A stretch of DNA of 64,000 bases from Penaeicola halotolerans (GCF_016464625.1 NZ_JAEAGO010000001.1:806001-870000); one strand, 5' to 3'; numbered from the stretch's first letter, positions 36,849-45,593 are shown. The notes: generated by a model from the letters alone, not told the origin. Made by a program: numbers and translations.

Positions 36849-37172
36849 ATGACCGAGAAACGTATCCCCAATCTTAAGGAGTTTTACCCCTATTACCTAT
36901 CGGAGCATCAAAATGCTACTTGCCGAAAACTTCATTTTGTAGGTACTTCATTAGTAATCCTCCTTTTAGCCTACATACTGATCACACAGACATGGTGGGC
37001 ATTCATTGGTATTCCACTTATCGGTTACGGCTTTGCTTGGGTCGGGCATTATTTTTATGAGCAAAACAAACCTGCTACTTTCCAATATCCTCTCTACAGT
37101 CTGGCTTCAGACTTCATCCTGTTTTGGGATTTATTGACTGGAAAGCAACCCTTTAACCCAAAAAGCAAATGA
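36849..37172 (+). CDS. DUF962 (Mpo1-like) membrane protein
   Basis: A 107-residue protein with the DUF962 pattern: F-Y-P-Y-Y-L-S-E-H-Q-N-A-T-C-R-K-L-H-F-V-G-T-S (His residues at 19 and 28), then two membrane helices, then G-H-Y-F-Y-E-Q-N-K-P-A-T-F. Yeast Mpo1 is an Fe(II)-dependent dioxygenase that shortens 2-hydroxy fatty acids, and the His set is kept here, so a lipid-oxidation role is possible. Its last four bases overlap the start of the mscS gene (ATGA). Confidence 0.75.
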   Translation: MTEKRIPNLKEFYPYYLSEHQNATCRKLHFVGTSLVILLLAYILITQTWWAFIGIPLIGYGFAWVGHYFYEQNKPATFQYPLYSLASDFILFWDLLTGKQPFNPKSK

Positions 37173-38875
37173 TTAGAATCCTACACCTACTTATTATATG
37201 TAGCATTTGCTTCATCTATACGCCTATTCAGGCTCAGTCTAATGACACGCTAATAAAGCAAGGCGTGACCGATCAAAATCTTTTTAGCAAAAGCGAAATA
37301 GCCTTAGACTCCTTGAAAAAAGTCACTGTAGGCTATCCAGTAGCGCCATTTCAAGATACGCTTTTTTATATCTACACCACCTTTGGTCCATTCAAAGCGG
37401 AAGCAAGGGCTAAAGCTATCAATGAAAAGATCCAAACCCTCTATGAATCAGGATTCGAACCATCGGACTCTTTGACTGTACTCAATGCAGGCTACAGCTG
37501 GGATGTGATCAAAGATGACCTCACACTCCTAAGCATCACCGCAGAGGATGCAAGATGGATGGATCAAAGCCAAGAATCATTAGCCAAGCTATATGCTAAT
37601 AAAATTCAAAACAGCTTAGTCAATGAGAAAGCAGAAAACAGCCTTAAATCTTATTTGATCAAAGGTGCCTTAGCATTATTTATTTTATTCGTTGCTTACC
37701 TCATCATCAGACTGATCAATAAGCTTTTTAGATGGACTACGCTGAAAATCCATCAGGCAAAAGGCACATGGCTCAAAGGATATAGCATCAAAAACTATGA
37801 GATCATTACCGTAGAACGGGAAGTAGCGATTCTTTTGATAGCTAATCGAATCTTAAAGGTGCTTACGATCATCTTGATCATCTACCTATCGCTCCCCCTT
37901 CTTTTTAGTTTATTTCCCTTTACTGAAGGTTTTGCCGAGCAACTCTTTAGCTATATACTCAATCCACTCTCCAATGCCTTCAGAGCTTTTGTCAACTACA
38001 TACCCAACCTGATCAGCATCATCGTCATTTTGTTTATCGTCAAGTATGCGCTCAAATTGATCAAATTTTTGGCAGATGAGATTGAACATAAAAAGCTAGA
38101 AATACCAGGTTTTTACCCAGATTGGGCACAGCCCACTTACAGCATTCTGAAGATTTTCATTTATGCTTTCACCTTAGTATTGATATTCCCTTTGCTTCCG
38201 ATGAATGACTCGGATATTTTCAAAGGCGTATCTGTTTTCTTAGGTATCCTTTTCTCTCTAGGCTCTAGCTCTGCGATAGCAAATATGGTAGCAGGCCTAG
38301 TCATTACTTATATGAGGCCGTTCAAACTTGGTGATCGGGTCAAAATCGGAGACATCACTGGAGATGTACAAGAAAAAAATCTACTCGTCACGCGAATCAA
38401 AACGATCAAAAACGAGGTCATCACCATTCCCAACTCCGCCATCCTCAGCGGGCATACGATCAACTACAGCAGGTCAGCAGAAGAACATGGACTCATCCTG
38501 CATACCACAGTTACCATTGGCTACGATGTCCCTTGGAAGCAAGTACACGAACTTTTACTCAATGCTGCTAAGGCTACTAAACATATCTCTAAGGACAAGG
38601 CACCATTTGTCTTGCAAACTAGCCTAGATGACTTCTATGTCAGCTATCAGCTTAATGCCTATACCACTAAAGCACAAGGCATGGTACATATCTACTCAGA
38701 ACTTCATGCGCATATTCAAGATAATTTCAATGAGGCCAATGTAGAGATCATGTCTCCACACTACAGCACCTTGAGAGACGGTAGTATGACAACTATACCA
38801 GAAAATTATCTCCCTAAAGATTATGTAGTTCCTCCTTTTAGAGTTAAAAATGTCGATAAAGACAGCAAGGACTAA
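37169..38875 (+). CDS. MscS-family mechanosensitive channel
   Basis: A 568-residue inner-membrane protein. A signal-like N-terminus (Y-T-P-I-Q-A-Q) and a periplasmic region (about 25-155) precede four or five helices. The pore helix is F-S-L-G-S-S-S-A-I-A-N-M-V-A-G-L-V-I-T-Y near 370-390, followed by the beta domain R-P-F-K-L-G-D-R-V-K-I-G and the C-terminal alpha/beta vestibule. It releases solutes on osmotic downshift; the larger periplasmic part places it with the longer YbdG/MscM-like members. It overlaps the DUF962 gene by four bases. Confidence 0.9.
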   Translation: MIRILHLLIICSICFIYTPIQAQSNDTLIKQGVTDQNLFSKSEIALDSLKKVTVGYPVAPFQDTLFYIYTTFGPFKAEARAKAINEKIQTLYESGFEPSDSLTVLNAGYSWDVIKDDLTLLSITAEDARWMDQSQESLAKLYANKIQNSLVNEKAENSLKSYLIKGALALFILFVAYLIIRLINKLFRWTTLKIHQAKGTWLKGYSIKNYEIITVEREVAILLIANRILKVLTIILIIYLSLPLLFSLFPFTEGFAEQLFSYILNPLSNAFRAFVNYIPNLISIIVILFIVKYALKLIKFLADEIEHKKLEIPGFYPDWAQPTYSILKIFIYAFTLVLIFPLLPMNDSDIFKGVSVFLGILFSLGSSSAIANMVAGLVITYMRPFKLGDRVKIGDITGDVQEKNLLVTRIKTIKNEVITIPNSAILSGHTINYSRSAEEHGLILHTTVTIGYDVPWKQVHELLLNAAKATKHISKDKAPFVLQTSLDDFYVSYQLNAYTTKAQGMVHIYSELHAHIQDNFNEANVEIMSPHYSTLRDGSMTTIPENYLPKDYVVPPFRVKNVDKDSKD

Positions 38876-38878
38876 AAG

Positions 38879-38906
38879 AAAAAAGGAGCTTACTAGCTCC
38901 TTTTTT
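38879..38906 (+). terminator. Intrinsic terminator after mscS
   Basis: AAAAGGAGCT (38881-38890), loop TACT, AGCTCCTTTT (38895-38904) with further T. Confidence 0.85.
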
Positions 38907-39268
38907 ACAGTTCAACCTAAACCAAAATTAAAACACTTTGAAAAAGTTTTGCTTTACTGTCGTTCTTAAAAAATGATCATCGACATATTCGATAAGACCA
39001 CTTTTATACCAAAACTGTAAAGCATTTATTTTCAGATATTTACAAATATTCATTTCAAGATAGCAGTACAGAATCGAACAGTTTTTGTATCAAAAAGAGA
39101 CATTTCCTGTTTTTTCACTACCAAGCCAAATAATCCAATAAGCTGATTTTTAAGAACTTTTAACGTTAGACAATAGATTTACCTTAAGGTTTAATAAAAG
39201 AAATTGATGAAAACCCAAACACTGCTATTTCACATTAGTTTTTATAAAAGAACAATAATAGAATTACC
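38907..39268. other. AT-rich intergenic region, no gene seen
   Basis: This 362-base stretch lies between two plus-strand units. No ORF of useful length on either strand, no tRNA fold and no strong repeat. It should contain the promoter of the 39269 gene, but I see no convincing TAnnTTTG box. Confidence 0.5.
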
Positions 39269-39757
39269 ATGGCTCAAGCTAATCCAACGCTAATCAACGC
39301 ACTTAGAAAAACAGCAGATAAACTTAAGAAAGGTGCTCCTTATCAGTGGGGTCATATGGGATCTTGCAATTGCGGCAATTTGGCACAAGAAATCACCCAC
39401 CTCAGCAAAGCAGAAATTCATGCTTATGCCATGCATCGCATGGGTGACTGGACAGAACAAACACTTGAATATTGTGGTACGAGCGGCTACCCTATGGACT
39501 TGATGATGACCAAAATGCTCGAGGCAGGTCTTAGTCTTGAGGACTTAAGACATTTAGAAAAACTGTCTGACCAAAGTATTTTGAGACAAATCCCTATTGA
39601 GCATAGATATCTAAAGCACAATAAAAGAGATGATGTGGTTCTCTACCTTCTCACATGGGCAGATCTTCTAGAAGAAGAATGGCTGAAAACCAACCCAGTA
39701 GATCTCACTGAACTCTATCAAGCAAAGACTCAAAAAGCAAGTCTCGTAAAAATTTAA
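39269..39757 (+). CDS. Conserved-looking uncharacterised protein with GSCNCG motif
   Basis: A 162-residue soluble protein with no signal or membrane segment. Notable is W-G-H-M-G-S-C-N-C-G-N-L-A-Q-E near residues 28-42, then H-A-Y-A-M-H-R-M-G-D-W. The clustered His/Cys (Cys33, Cys35, several His, Cys in L-E-Y-C-G) could bind a metal. The C-terminal half is helical and charged (L-E-H-L... R-D-D-V-V-L-Y-L-L-T-W-A-D-L-L-E-E-E). I do not recognise a named family. It precedes a highly acidic small protein by about 90 bases. Confidence 0.6.
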   Translation: MAQANPTLINALRKTADKLKKGAPYQWGHMGSCNCGNLAQEITHLSKAEIHAYAMHRMGDWTEQTLEYCGTSGYPMDLMMTKMLEAGLSLEDLRHLEKLSDQSILRQIPIEHRYLKHNKRDDVVLYLLTWADLLEEEWLKTNPVDLTELYQAKTQKASLVKI

Positions 39758-39783
39758 TTTTGGGCTAAAATATTTTTGGTCTC

Positions 39784-39816
39784 TTGTTTTGTATATGTGC
39801 CTACTTCCTATATTTG
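39784..39816 (+). promoter_or_regulatory. Putative promoter of the acidic small protein
   Basis: TTG (39784-39786) and TATATTTG (39809-39816) are 22 bases apart, a good Bacteroidota promoter. It favours the start at 39851 over the upstream open frame. Confidence 0.55.
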
Positions 39817-39850
39817 TACTATACAATCAGCCATTAAACACCCAAATACT

Positions 39851-40042
39851 ATGTTTGACGAAGATTTTGATGACGACTTCGAAGATTCATTAGATGACTT
39901 CGATGAGGATGCAGAAGATATCGAAACTGATTTCGATTTTGATGCGGACGATGACGATTTGATCGATGAAGATCTAGTTGACTTTGAAGACGACATCGAT
40001 ATGGATGAAGACTTCGAAGAGGACGACTTTGACGATAATTAA
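39851..40042 (+). CDS. Extremely acidic 63-residue protein
   Basis: Of 63 residues, 30 are Asp and 10 are Glu; there is no Lys, Arg or His, and nine Phe are spaced through it (M-F-D-E-D-F-D-D-D-F). The frame is open from 39776 but the promoter at 39784-39816 supports ATG 39851. Such protein is likely unstructured and could bind cations, act as a DNA mimic or shield a basic partner; none of this can be decided here. Own promoter and a good terminator at 40056 argue that it is a real gene. No family recognised. Confidence 0.65.
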   Translation: MFDEDFDDDFEDSLDDFDEDAEDIETDFDFDADDDDLIDEDLVDFEDDIDMDEDFEEDDFDDN

Positions 40043-40055
40043 TCCGACATCTTTT

Positions 40056-40087
40056 AAGTCATCAGTCATTTGACAGATGACTTTTTT
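40056..40087 (+). terminator. Intrinsic terminator of the acidic protein gene
   Basis: AAGTCATCAGTCA (40056-40068) pairs with TGACAGATGACTT (40071-40083) with one mismatch, followed by TTTT. Confidence 0.8.
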
Positions 40088-40180
40088 ATTGTCTTTGTTC
40101 AATTTATCCGTTGAGGTCTTTCTATTAAAAGCTTTGTCCACTATCTTGCATAAAATTTAAGCAGCTTAAATACTAAAAAT

Positions 40181-40321
40181 ATGTTACTAGATATCTTCAG
40201 TTCACCGATTGCCTTTGGCGCACAGTTATTTTGGTTCATTGTAGTAGCCTTGATAGGTCTAGGTGCGGGAATCTCTGCTATCGATAGCAAAAAAGAATTC
40301 GAAAAGAATAAGAAAGACTAA
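40181..40321 (+). CDS. Small single-span membrane protein (46 aa)
   Basis: A 46-residue ORF: M-L-L-D-I-F-S-S-P-I-A-F-G-A-Q, one membrane helix (L-F-W-F-I-V-V-A-L-I-G-L-G-A-G-I-S), then a basic tail (D-S-K-K-E-F-E-K-N-K-K-D). It is followed by a strong terminator 28 bases later. No family recognised; likely cytoplasmic C-terminus. Confidence 0.55.
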   Translation: MLLDIFSSPIAFGAQLFWFIVVALIGLGAGISAIDSKKEFEKNKKD

Positions 40322-40349
40322 TTCAAACTTTCTTCAAAAACATTAGAGT

Positions 40350-40380
40350 AGGATGGTATTTTAGATGCCGTCCTTTTTTT
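40350..40380 (+). terminator. Intrinsic terminator of the 46-aa protein gene
   Basis: AGGATGGTAT (40350-40359) pairs through two G-U pairs with ATGCCGTCCT (40365-40374), then TTTTTT. Confidence 0.8.
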
Positions 40381-40391
40381 ATACCCAAAAG

Positions 40392-40421
40392 AAATGGCTG
40401 ATTCGAAAGAGTCAGCCATTT
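40392..40421 (-). terminator. Intrinsic terminator of the POT transporter
   Basis: AAATGGCTGA (40392-40401) and TCAGCCATTT (40412-40421). On the minus strand it follows the POT stop codon by 22 bases and leads into TTTCTTTTGGG. Confidence 0.65.
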
Positions 40422-40442
40422 ATCATTTTTTCCAACTGAAGA

Positions 40443-42011
40443 TTAGTGAACCTCACCCATCAACTTTCTAATAGGTTTCGCTAGGAGTAACAATAGTAAT
40501 CCACCACCTACTACTGACAAAACGATAGTCATATATAAGTCAGGCATTTGAGCCAATTCTTCTTCAGTTCCACCACTAGCTTCACCTGCTATGAGACCTG
40601 CCATTAGATTGCCTAGAGAGATTGATAAAAACCAAATACCCATCATCTGACCTTGGTACTTGGCTGGTGATAATTTGGTCACTAAACTAAGTCCTACTGG
40701 ACTCAAACTCAACTCTCCAAAAGTATGGAGCATATAAGTCAAGATCAACCAATATGGCGCAGCCAAATCTCCTGAAGCAGCGATTTTAGCCGCGAAGTAC
40801 ATCACAAAGAAACCAATACCTAAAAGTAAAAGACCAAAGGCAAATTTCAGTGGAGAACTTGGCTCCATTTGGCTTCTTCCAAGCCAAACCCACATCGCTC
40901 CAAAAATAGGCGCAAAGATGATGATAAACATGGAGTTGATCGACTGGAAATATCCCGCAGGTATTTCCCAACCACCTATCGTACGATCTGTGAAACGCTC
41001 AGCAAATAGATTCAAAGTAGAACCAGCTTGTTCAAATCCTGACCAAAAAAGAACAGAAAAGAAAAACAAGATAGCAATTACGCCTACTTTCTTTTGCTCA
41101 TCTTTAGTCAACCCTCCGAATAAAATCAAATACCCTAAATAAAGAGAAGCAACAATTGCAATGAGATATTTAGATGAGTCTGCTATTTCTACAACATCAA
41201 AAGGGATGAGGTTAGAAAAAGTCAAAACGATCACTAGCAATATAACTGAACAAATCCCCCATACCAACTTGATCAAGTTTCCGCGATCTTTAAGTTCTTG
41301 AGGGGTTTTGGCGGCTTCAAACTCACCAAATCCATCTAAGTGTCTTCCAGTGACCTTGTACTGCACTAGGCCTATCACCATCCCTAGACCAGCTAGACCA
41401 AAACCCAAATGCCAATCATACGCAGCTAAAGTGCTACAAGCAATCGGGGCAATCAGAGCACCTAGATTGATCCCCATATAGAAGATAGAAAATCCTGCAT
41501 CACGCTTTGAACTGCCAGCTGGATATAGTTGGCCCACGATGGAGCTGATATTAGGCTTAAGCAAACCAGTACCTAAGACGATCAAAATCAAACCAAGGAA
41601 AAAAGAATTAGTATCAAAAGCTGTTAAGCTTTCTTTAGGCACGTCAGACTCATTTAAGAAATTAAAAAGTCCAGGTAAAGCCATAGTAAAGTGACCTATC
41701 GCAATGATGATACCACCATACCAAACGGATTTTTTTAGTCCCAGAAGTCTATCGGCAAACCAGCCTCCTGGAAGTGCTAAGATATATACGCCCATCGTGT
41801 ACAATCCATAGATGGCTCCTGATGTCTTGTCATCAAAACCCAAGCCACCATCGATCACAGCAGTAGTCATAAATAGGATGAGCAGGGCACGCATACCATA
41901 ATAGCTAAAGCGCTCCCACATCTCAGTGAAAAACAAAGTCATCAGACCCTTTGGATGGCCAAAAATCTCATTGGATCCTGTCAGCCGTTCCATGTTAAAA
42001 TTATCTTTCAT
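40443..42011 (-). CDS. POT/PTR family proton-coupled peptide transporter
   Basis: A 522-residue inner-membrane MFS protein. The POT signature E-M-W-E-R-F-S-Y-Y-G-M-R-A-L-L is near residues 30-44, including the E-x-x-E-R-F proton-coupling motif, and the second signature F-S-I-F-Y-M-G-I-N-L-G-A-L near 175. Fourteen helices are expected. It imports di- and tripeptides. Divergent from pckA across a 237-base spacer that holds the CAATCGATTG palindrome. Confidence 0.9.
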   Translation of the reverse strand: MKDNFNMERLTGSNEIFGHPKGLMTLFFTEMWERFSYYGMRALLILFMTTAVIDGGLGFDDKTSGAIYGLYTMGVYILALPGGWFADRLLGLKKSVWYGGIIIAIGHFTMALPGLFNFLNESDVPKESLTAFDTNSFFLGLILIVLGTGLLKPNISSIVGQLYPAGSSKRDAGFSIFYMGINLGALIAPIACSTLAAYDWHLGFGLAGLGMVIGLVQYKVTGRHLDGFGEFEAAKTPQELKDRGNLIKLVWGICSVILLVIVLTFSNLIPFDVVEIADSSKYLIAIVASLYLGYLILFGGLTKDEQKKVGVIAILFFFSVLFWSGFEQAGSTLNLFAERFTDRTIGGWEIPAGYFQSINSMFIIIFAPIFGAMWVWLGRSQMEPSSPLKFAFGLLLLGIGFFVMYFAAKIAASGDLAAPYWLILTYMLHTFGELSLSPVGLSLVTKLSPAKYQGQMMGIWFLSISLGNLMAGLIAGEASGGTEEELAQMPDLYMTIVLSVVGGGLLLLLLAKPIRKLMGEVH

Positions 42012-42123
42012 CGGTGTTTGTAAAGGTGAAAATCTGTCTTAAATAGCTCGTTTGGACAACGAACAAACACAATGATAGCACAAATTTCAAAAGAATACCA
42101 ACCAAAAAGTGACATTAGAAGCG

Positions 42124-42135
42124 CAATCGATTGAA
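42124..42135. promoter_or_regulatory. Palindrome CAATCGATTG between POT transporter and pckA
   Basis: CAATCGATTGAA here is identical over 12 bases to the centre of the palindrome upstream of aceK (5635-5646). The perfect dyad is 10 bases. Placed 113 bases from both start codons, it could serve as an operator for either gene. Confidence 0.4.
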
Positions 42136-42248
42136 AAGCGAAAAAAAGCAGATTTTTGAATGAAAAGCTTTATAAATAAAGCCGATTATCACTTATCTTT
42201 ACGACTTGATTTTCTGAAATCAACTTATCCATAACCCAAATTAATATC

Positions 42249-43850
42249 ATGCAAGAATTAGGTCTAAAGCCTTCTTCAACTGATCTAAGTTACTTAGGTA
42301 TAGAGCAGTACAAAGAAGCACACTGGAATCTAAGCCCCGCAGAACTTGTGGAGCATGCCTTAGCCAATCAAGAAGGTGTATTAACAGATAATGGAGCCCT
42401 CATGGCAGATACTGGTAAGTTTACCGGTAGATCGCCTAAGGACAGATTTGTCGTGAAGGATGAAAAAACAGCGGACAGTGTCTGGTGGGGAGATGTCAAT
42501 ATCGCCTTTGACCCAGAGAAATTTGACCGCCTGCAAGAAAAAATGATCGCTTTCCTCGCTGATAGAAAACTCTACGTCAGAGATGCCTATGCAGGAGCAG
42601 ATCCAAGATACAGACTCAAACTTAGAGTAATCAATACTTACGCTTGGCAAAACCTATTTTGCTACAACATGTTCCTCCGTCCTACTGCACAGGAACTAGA
42701 AAACTTTGACCCTAACTTCACGATCATCTGTGCGCCAGGCTTTCATGCCGATCCAGCAATAGACGGTACACGTCAGAGCAATTTCGCTATTCTCAACATG
42801 AGCAAGCGTACGATCCTCATAGGTGGTACTGCTTATGCAGGAGAGATGAAAAAGGGTATCTTCTCTGTACTCAACTATCTCCTACCTCATGAGCACCAAG
42901 TGCTCTCTATGCACTGCTCTGCTAATATCGGCAAGCAAGGTGATACTGCTGTATTCTTTGGACTTTCTGGTACCGGTAAAACTACACTTTCAGCAGATCC
43001 AAACAGAGGGCTCATTGGAGATGATGAGCATGGATGGACAGATAAAGGCATCTTCAACTTCGAAGGTGGATGCTATGCGAAAGTCATTGACTTGACTAGA
43101 GAGAAAGAACCAGAAATCTGGGATGCTATCAAGTTTGGCGCAATAGTAGAAAACACAAGATTCCATGAAGGCACACGTACAGTGGACTATGAAAATACTA
43201 CTGTCACAGAAAATACCCGTACTGCCTACCCTATTCACCACATCTCAAATGCGGTAGAACCAAGCTTAGGCGGAATCCCTAAAAATATCTTCTTCTTGAC
43301 AGCGGATGCTTTTGGAGTGATCCCTCCTATCTCTAAGCTCAACGAAAGCCAAGCGATGTACCACTTCATATCAGGCTACACAGCCAAAGTAGCGGGTACA
43401 GAGATGGGCGTGACAGAGCCTCAAACAACCTTCTCTGCTTGTTTTGGTGCAGCATTCTTGCCACTACATCCTACCAAGTATGCGACATTGTTTGGTGAGA
43501 AGATGAAGCAACATAATGTCAATGTATGGCTCATCAACACTGGATGGACTGGTGGTCCTTATGGCATCGGTAGCCGTATGAAGTTGAAATATACTAGAGC
43601 GATGATCACTGCAGCACTTGAAGGTCAGCTAGATGGCGTGACATTCAAGCAACACCCAGTATTTGGCGTATCTGTTCCTCAGACATGTCCTAATGTACCA
43701 GATGAATTGCTCAATCCTAGAGATACTTGGGCAGACAAAGCGGCTTATGATGCAAAGGCTAATGAACTAGCGAATGCTTTTGTGAAAAACTTCCAGAAGT
43801 ATGCTGACTTTGCTAGTGAAGCTATCTTAGCAGGTGCTCCAAAAGTTTAA
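42249..43850 (+). CDS. pckA: Phosphoenolpyruvate carboxykinase (ATP)
   Basis: Converts oxaloacetate to phosphoenolpyruvate, the entry to gluconeogenesis (and an anaplerotic route in some Bacteroidota). A 533-residue cytosolic enzyme with the ATP-type signature: G-L-S-G-T-G-K-T-T-L-S near 238-248 (kinase-1a loop), D-D-E-H-G-W, R-S-P-K-D-R-F near 59-65 for oxaloacetate, and F-E-G-G-C-Y-A-K. The 12-base palindrome in its upstream region is shared with aceK. Ends at a strong terminator. Confidence 0.95.
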   Translation: MQELGLKPSSTDLSYLGIEQYKEAHWNLSPAELVEHALANQEGVLTDNGALMADTGKFTGRSPKDRFVVKDEKTADSVWWGDVNIAFDPEKFDRLQEKMIAFLADRKLYVRDAYAGADPRYRLKLRVINTYAWQNLFCYNMFLRPTAQELENFDPNFTIICAPGFHADPAIDGTRQSNFAILNMSKRTILIGGTAYAGEMKKGIFSVLNYLLPHEHQVLSMHCSANIGKQGDTAVFFGLSGTGKTTLSADPNRGLIGDDEHGWTDKGIFNFEGGCYAKVIDLTREKEPEIWDAIKFGAIVENTRFHEGTRTVDYENTTVTENTRTAYPIHHISNAVEPSLGGIPKNIFFLTADAFGVIPPISKLNESQAMYHFISGYTAKVAGTEMGVTEPQTTFSACFGAAFLPLHPTKYATLFGEKMKQHNVNVWLINTGWTGGPYGIGSRMKLKYTRAMITAALEGQLDGVTFKQHPVFGVSVPQTCPNVPDELLNPRDTWADKAAYDAKANELANAFVKNFQKYADFASEAILAGAPKV

Positions 43851-43884
43851 ATAAATTACCCATTAACAATCAACCCAAACCACT

Positions 43885-43910
43885 AAAGCCCCTTTTCAGG
43901 GGCTTTTTTT
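43885..43910 (+). terminator. Intrinsic terminator of pckA
   Basis: AAAGCCCCT (43885-43893), loop TTTC, AGGGGCTTT (43898-43906) then TTTT. Confidence 0.85.
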
Positions 43911-43915
43911 ATAGA

Positions 43916-44074
43916 TTATATAGAGCAAATTTCAATTCTTAAAGCAACCTTAGATTTTGATAAAATTTCTTCTTTGCTATTCTCCGTAAATCCAATAGCT
44001 CCAGCTTTCTCTAATTTGGTACGAATGCTATCTATATAGACTTGAGTTTTACTTAATGCCTTGTTTTTTTGCAT
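43916..44074 (-). CDS. Small basic protein (52 aa), overlaps next gene
   Basis: A 52-residue ORF beginning M-Q-K-N-K-A-L-S-K-T-Q-V-Y, helical and rich in Lys and Ser (S-I-R-T-K-L-E-K-A-G-A-I-G-F, S-K-E-E-I-L-S-K-S-K). Its start lies 26 bases inside the end of the 63-residue membrane protein gene, in another frame, so the two would be translationally coupled. No family recognised. The overlap and matching direction make it plausible but unproven. Confidence 0.4.
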   Translation of the reverse strand: MQKNKALSKTQVYIDSIRTKLEKAGAIGFTENSKEEILSKSKVALRIEICSI

Positions 44075-44240
44075 TACGAATAGTCAAAGCCATGGAAAGA
44101 ATTAAACAAGCCATAGAAAACATACCCAAATACCTTGCGTTATTCACCGACCAGCTCATATCACTAAAGTCAATAAAGAAGCAATTGATTATGAGAAGTA
44201 AAGACGCAAATACAATCAGCGCATAACAAAATTTAATCAT
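44049..44240 (-). CDS. Small two-span membrane protein (63 aa)
   Basis: A 63-residue ORF with two hydrophobic helices (F-C-Y-A-L-I-V-F-A-S-L-L-L-I-I-N-C-F and Y-L-G-M-F-S-M-A-C-L-I-L-S-M-A-L) joined by a short loop with D-F-S-D-M-S-W. The C-terminus is basic (I-R-N-A-K-K-Q-G-I-K). The next ORF starts inside its 3' end. Unknown function. Confidence 0.5.
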   Translation of the reverse strand: MIKFCYALIVFASLLLIINCFFIDFSDMSWSVNNARYLGMFSMACLILSMALTIRNAKKQGIK

Positions 44241-44345
44241 TTCACTTTTTTATGTAAATTATTAATTAAAAATAACAAGAATTTTAATAAATTAAAATTT
44301 CGTTAAGTATTAAAATATTTTGATACTATGAAATACCCATCACTC

Positions 44346-45593
44346 CTAAAGAATCATCCCAGCAGCTAGGGTCTCATTGGTTTGTTCATCGATGAGGATC
44401 ACACTGCCTGTTTGTCTATTGGTCTTATAGGCATCAAAGAAGACTGGCTGCGAACTCCTAATAGAGACTCTTCCGATGTCATTCATCCCTAGACTTCCCG
44501 CATCTGAGATCTTGTGCAGGGTATTGATGTCTACCTTGTATTGTATGTCCTTCACCATCGCCACACACTCTTTGGTCGTATGTTTGAGGATCACTTTCGT
44601 ACGAGGGCTCAATGCTCGCTGCTGCATCCAGCAGAGCATCACTTCGAGGTCTTGACTTTGCTCAGGCTGGTTGTTCGTCCTTGCGATCATGTCTCCTCTA
44701 CTGATATCGATGTCATCTGTCAGCGTCATCGTCACCGACATCGGAGCAAAGGCTTCTTCAATAGGTTGCCCATCCAGTTCGATGCTTTTGATCGTGGAGA
44801 CAAAGCCTGATGGCAAGACCTTCACTTCATCTCCCGCCTTGAATACACCTCCGTCTATACGGCCTGCATAGCCTCTGTAGTCTTGGTGCTCATGGGTATG
44901 GGGTCTGATGACCAGTTGCACAGGGAAGCGACAATCGATGTGGTTGTAGTCACTAGCAATGTGTACATTTTCCAAGTGGTATAGTAGCGTACTTCCTTCG
45001 TACCAAGGCATATTTTCTGATCTACTCACCACATTATCTCCTTTGAGCGCAGAGATCGGTACAAACTGTACATCCTTTACCTCTAGTTTGGAAGCAAAGG
45101 CTTGATAGTCGGCTACGATCTGATGGTACACTTCCTCACTGTAGTCTACCAAGTCCATCTTGTTGATACACACCACCACATGGGGGATCTGTAGCAAGGA
45201 GGCAATGAAAGAGTGTCTATGTGTCTGCTCCACCAAGCCTTTACGTGCATCTATCAGGATGATGGCCAAATTGGCTGTAGAGGCGCCCGTCACCATGTTG
45301 CGGGTGTACTGGATGTGTCCAGGAGTGTCTGCGATGATGAACTTACGCTTTGGGGTCGCAAAGTAGCGGTAGGCTACATCAATGGTGATCCCCTGCTCTC
45401 GCTCCGACTTCAGGCCATCTGTCAGCAAGGACAGATCCACATAGTCAAAACCTTTCTTTTTGCTCGAAGCTTCGACTGCCTCTAACTGGTCTTGAAAGAT
45501 GGCTTTACTGTCATACAAGAGTCTTCCGATCAAAGTGCTCTTCCCATCGTCTACACTACCTGCTGTCGTAAATCTTAATATCTGATTGCTCAT
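44346..45593 (-). CDS. cysN: Sulfate adenylyltransferase GTPase subunit
   Basis: CysN is the regulatory GTPase of ATP sulfurylase, which activates sulfate to APS. The 415-residue protein has the P-loop G-S-V-D-D-G-K-S-T at 12-20, D-T-P-G-H (G3) near 93 and N-K-M-D (G4) near 148, then EF-Tu-like domains II and III. It has no CysC (APS kinase) extension. It is placed downstream of cysD after a 50-base gap. Base composition in cysD and cysN (about half G+C by hand count of sample lines) is clearly above the neighbours. Confidence 0.95.
   Translation of the reverse strand: MSNQILRFTTAGSVDDGKSTLIGRLLYDSKAIFQDQLEAVEASSKKKGFDYVDLSLLTDGLKSEREQGITIDVAYRYFATPKRKFIIADTPGHIQYTRNMVTGASTANLAIILIDARKGLVEQTHRHSFIASLLQIPHVVVCINKMDLVDYSEEVYHQIVADYQAFASKLEVKDVQFVPISALKGDNVVSRSENMPWYEGSTLLYHLENVHIASDYNHIDCRFPVQLVIRPHTHEHQDYRGYAGRIDGGVFKAGDEVKVLPSGFVSTIKSIELDGQPIEEAFAPMSVTMTLTDDIDISRGDMIARTNNQPEQSQDLEVMLCWMQQRALSPRTKVILKHTTKECVAMVKDIQYKVDINTLHKISDAGSLGMNDIGRVSIRSSQPVFFDAYKTNRQTGSVILIDEQTNETLAAGMIL

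Noticed and set aside
39776-39850. Longer start for the acidic protein
   Set aside because: The promoter boxes at 39784-39816 fall inside the extension, and the added residues are unlike the rest.
44279-44298. AT-only palindrome AATTTTAATAAATTAAAATT
   Set aside because: Very AT-rich spacers give such dyads by chance, and there is no T run or promoter arrangement to support a terminator or operator.
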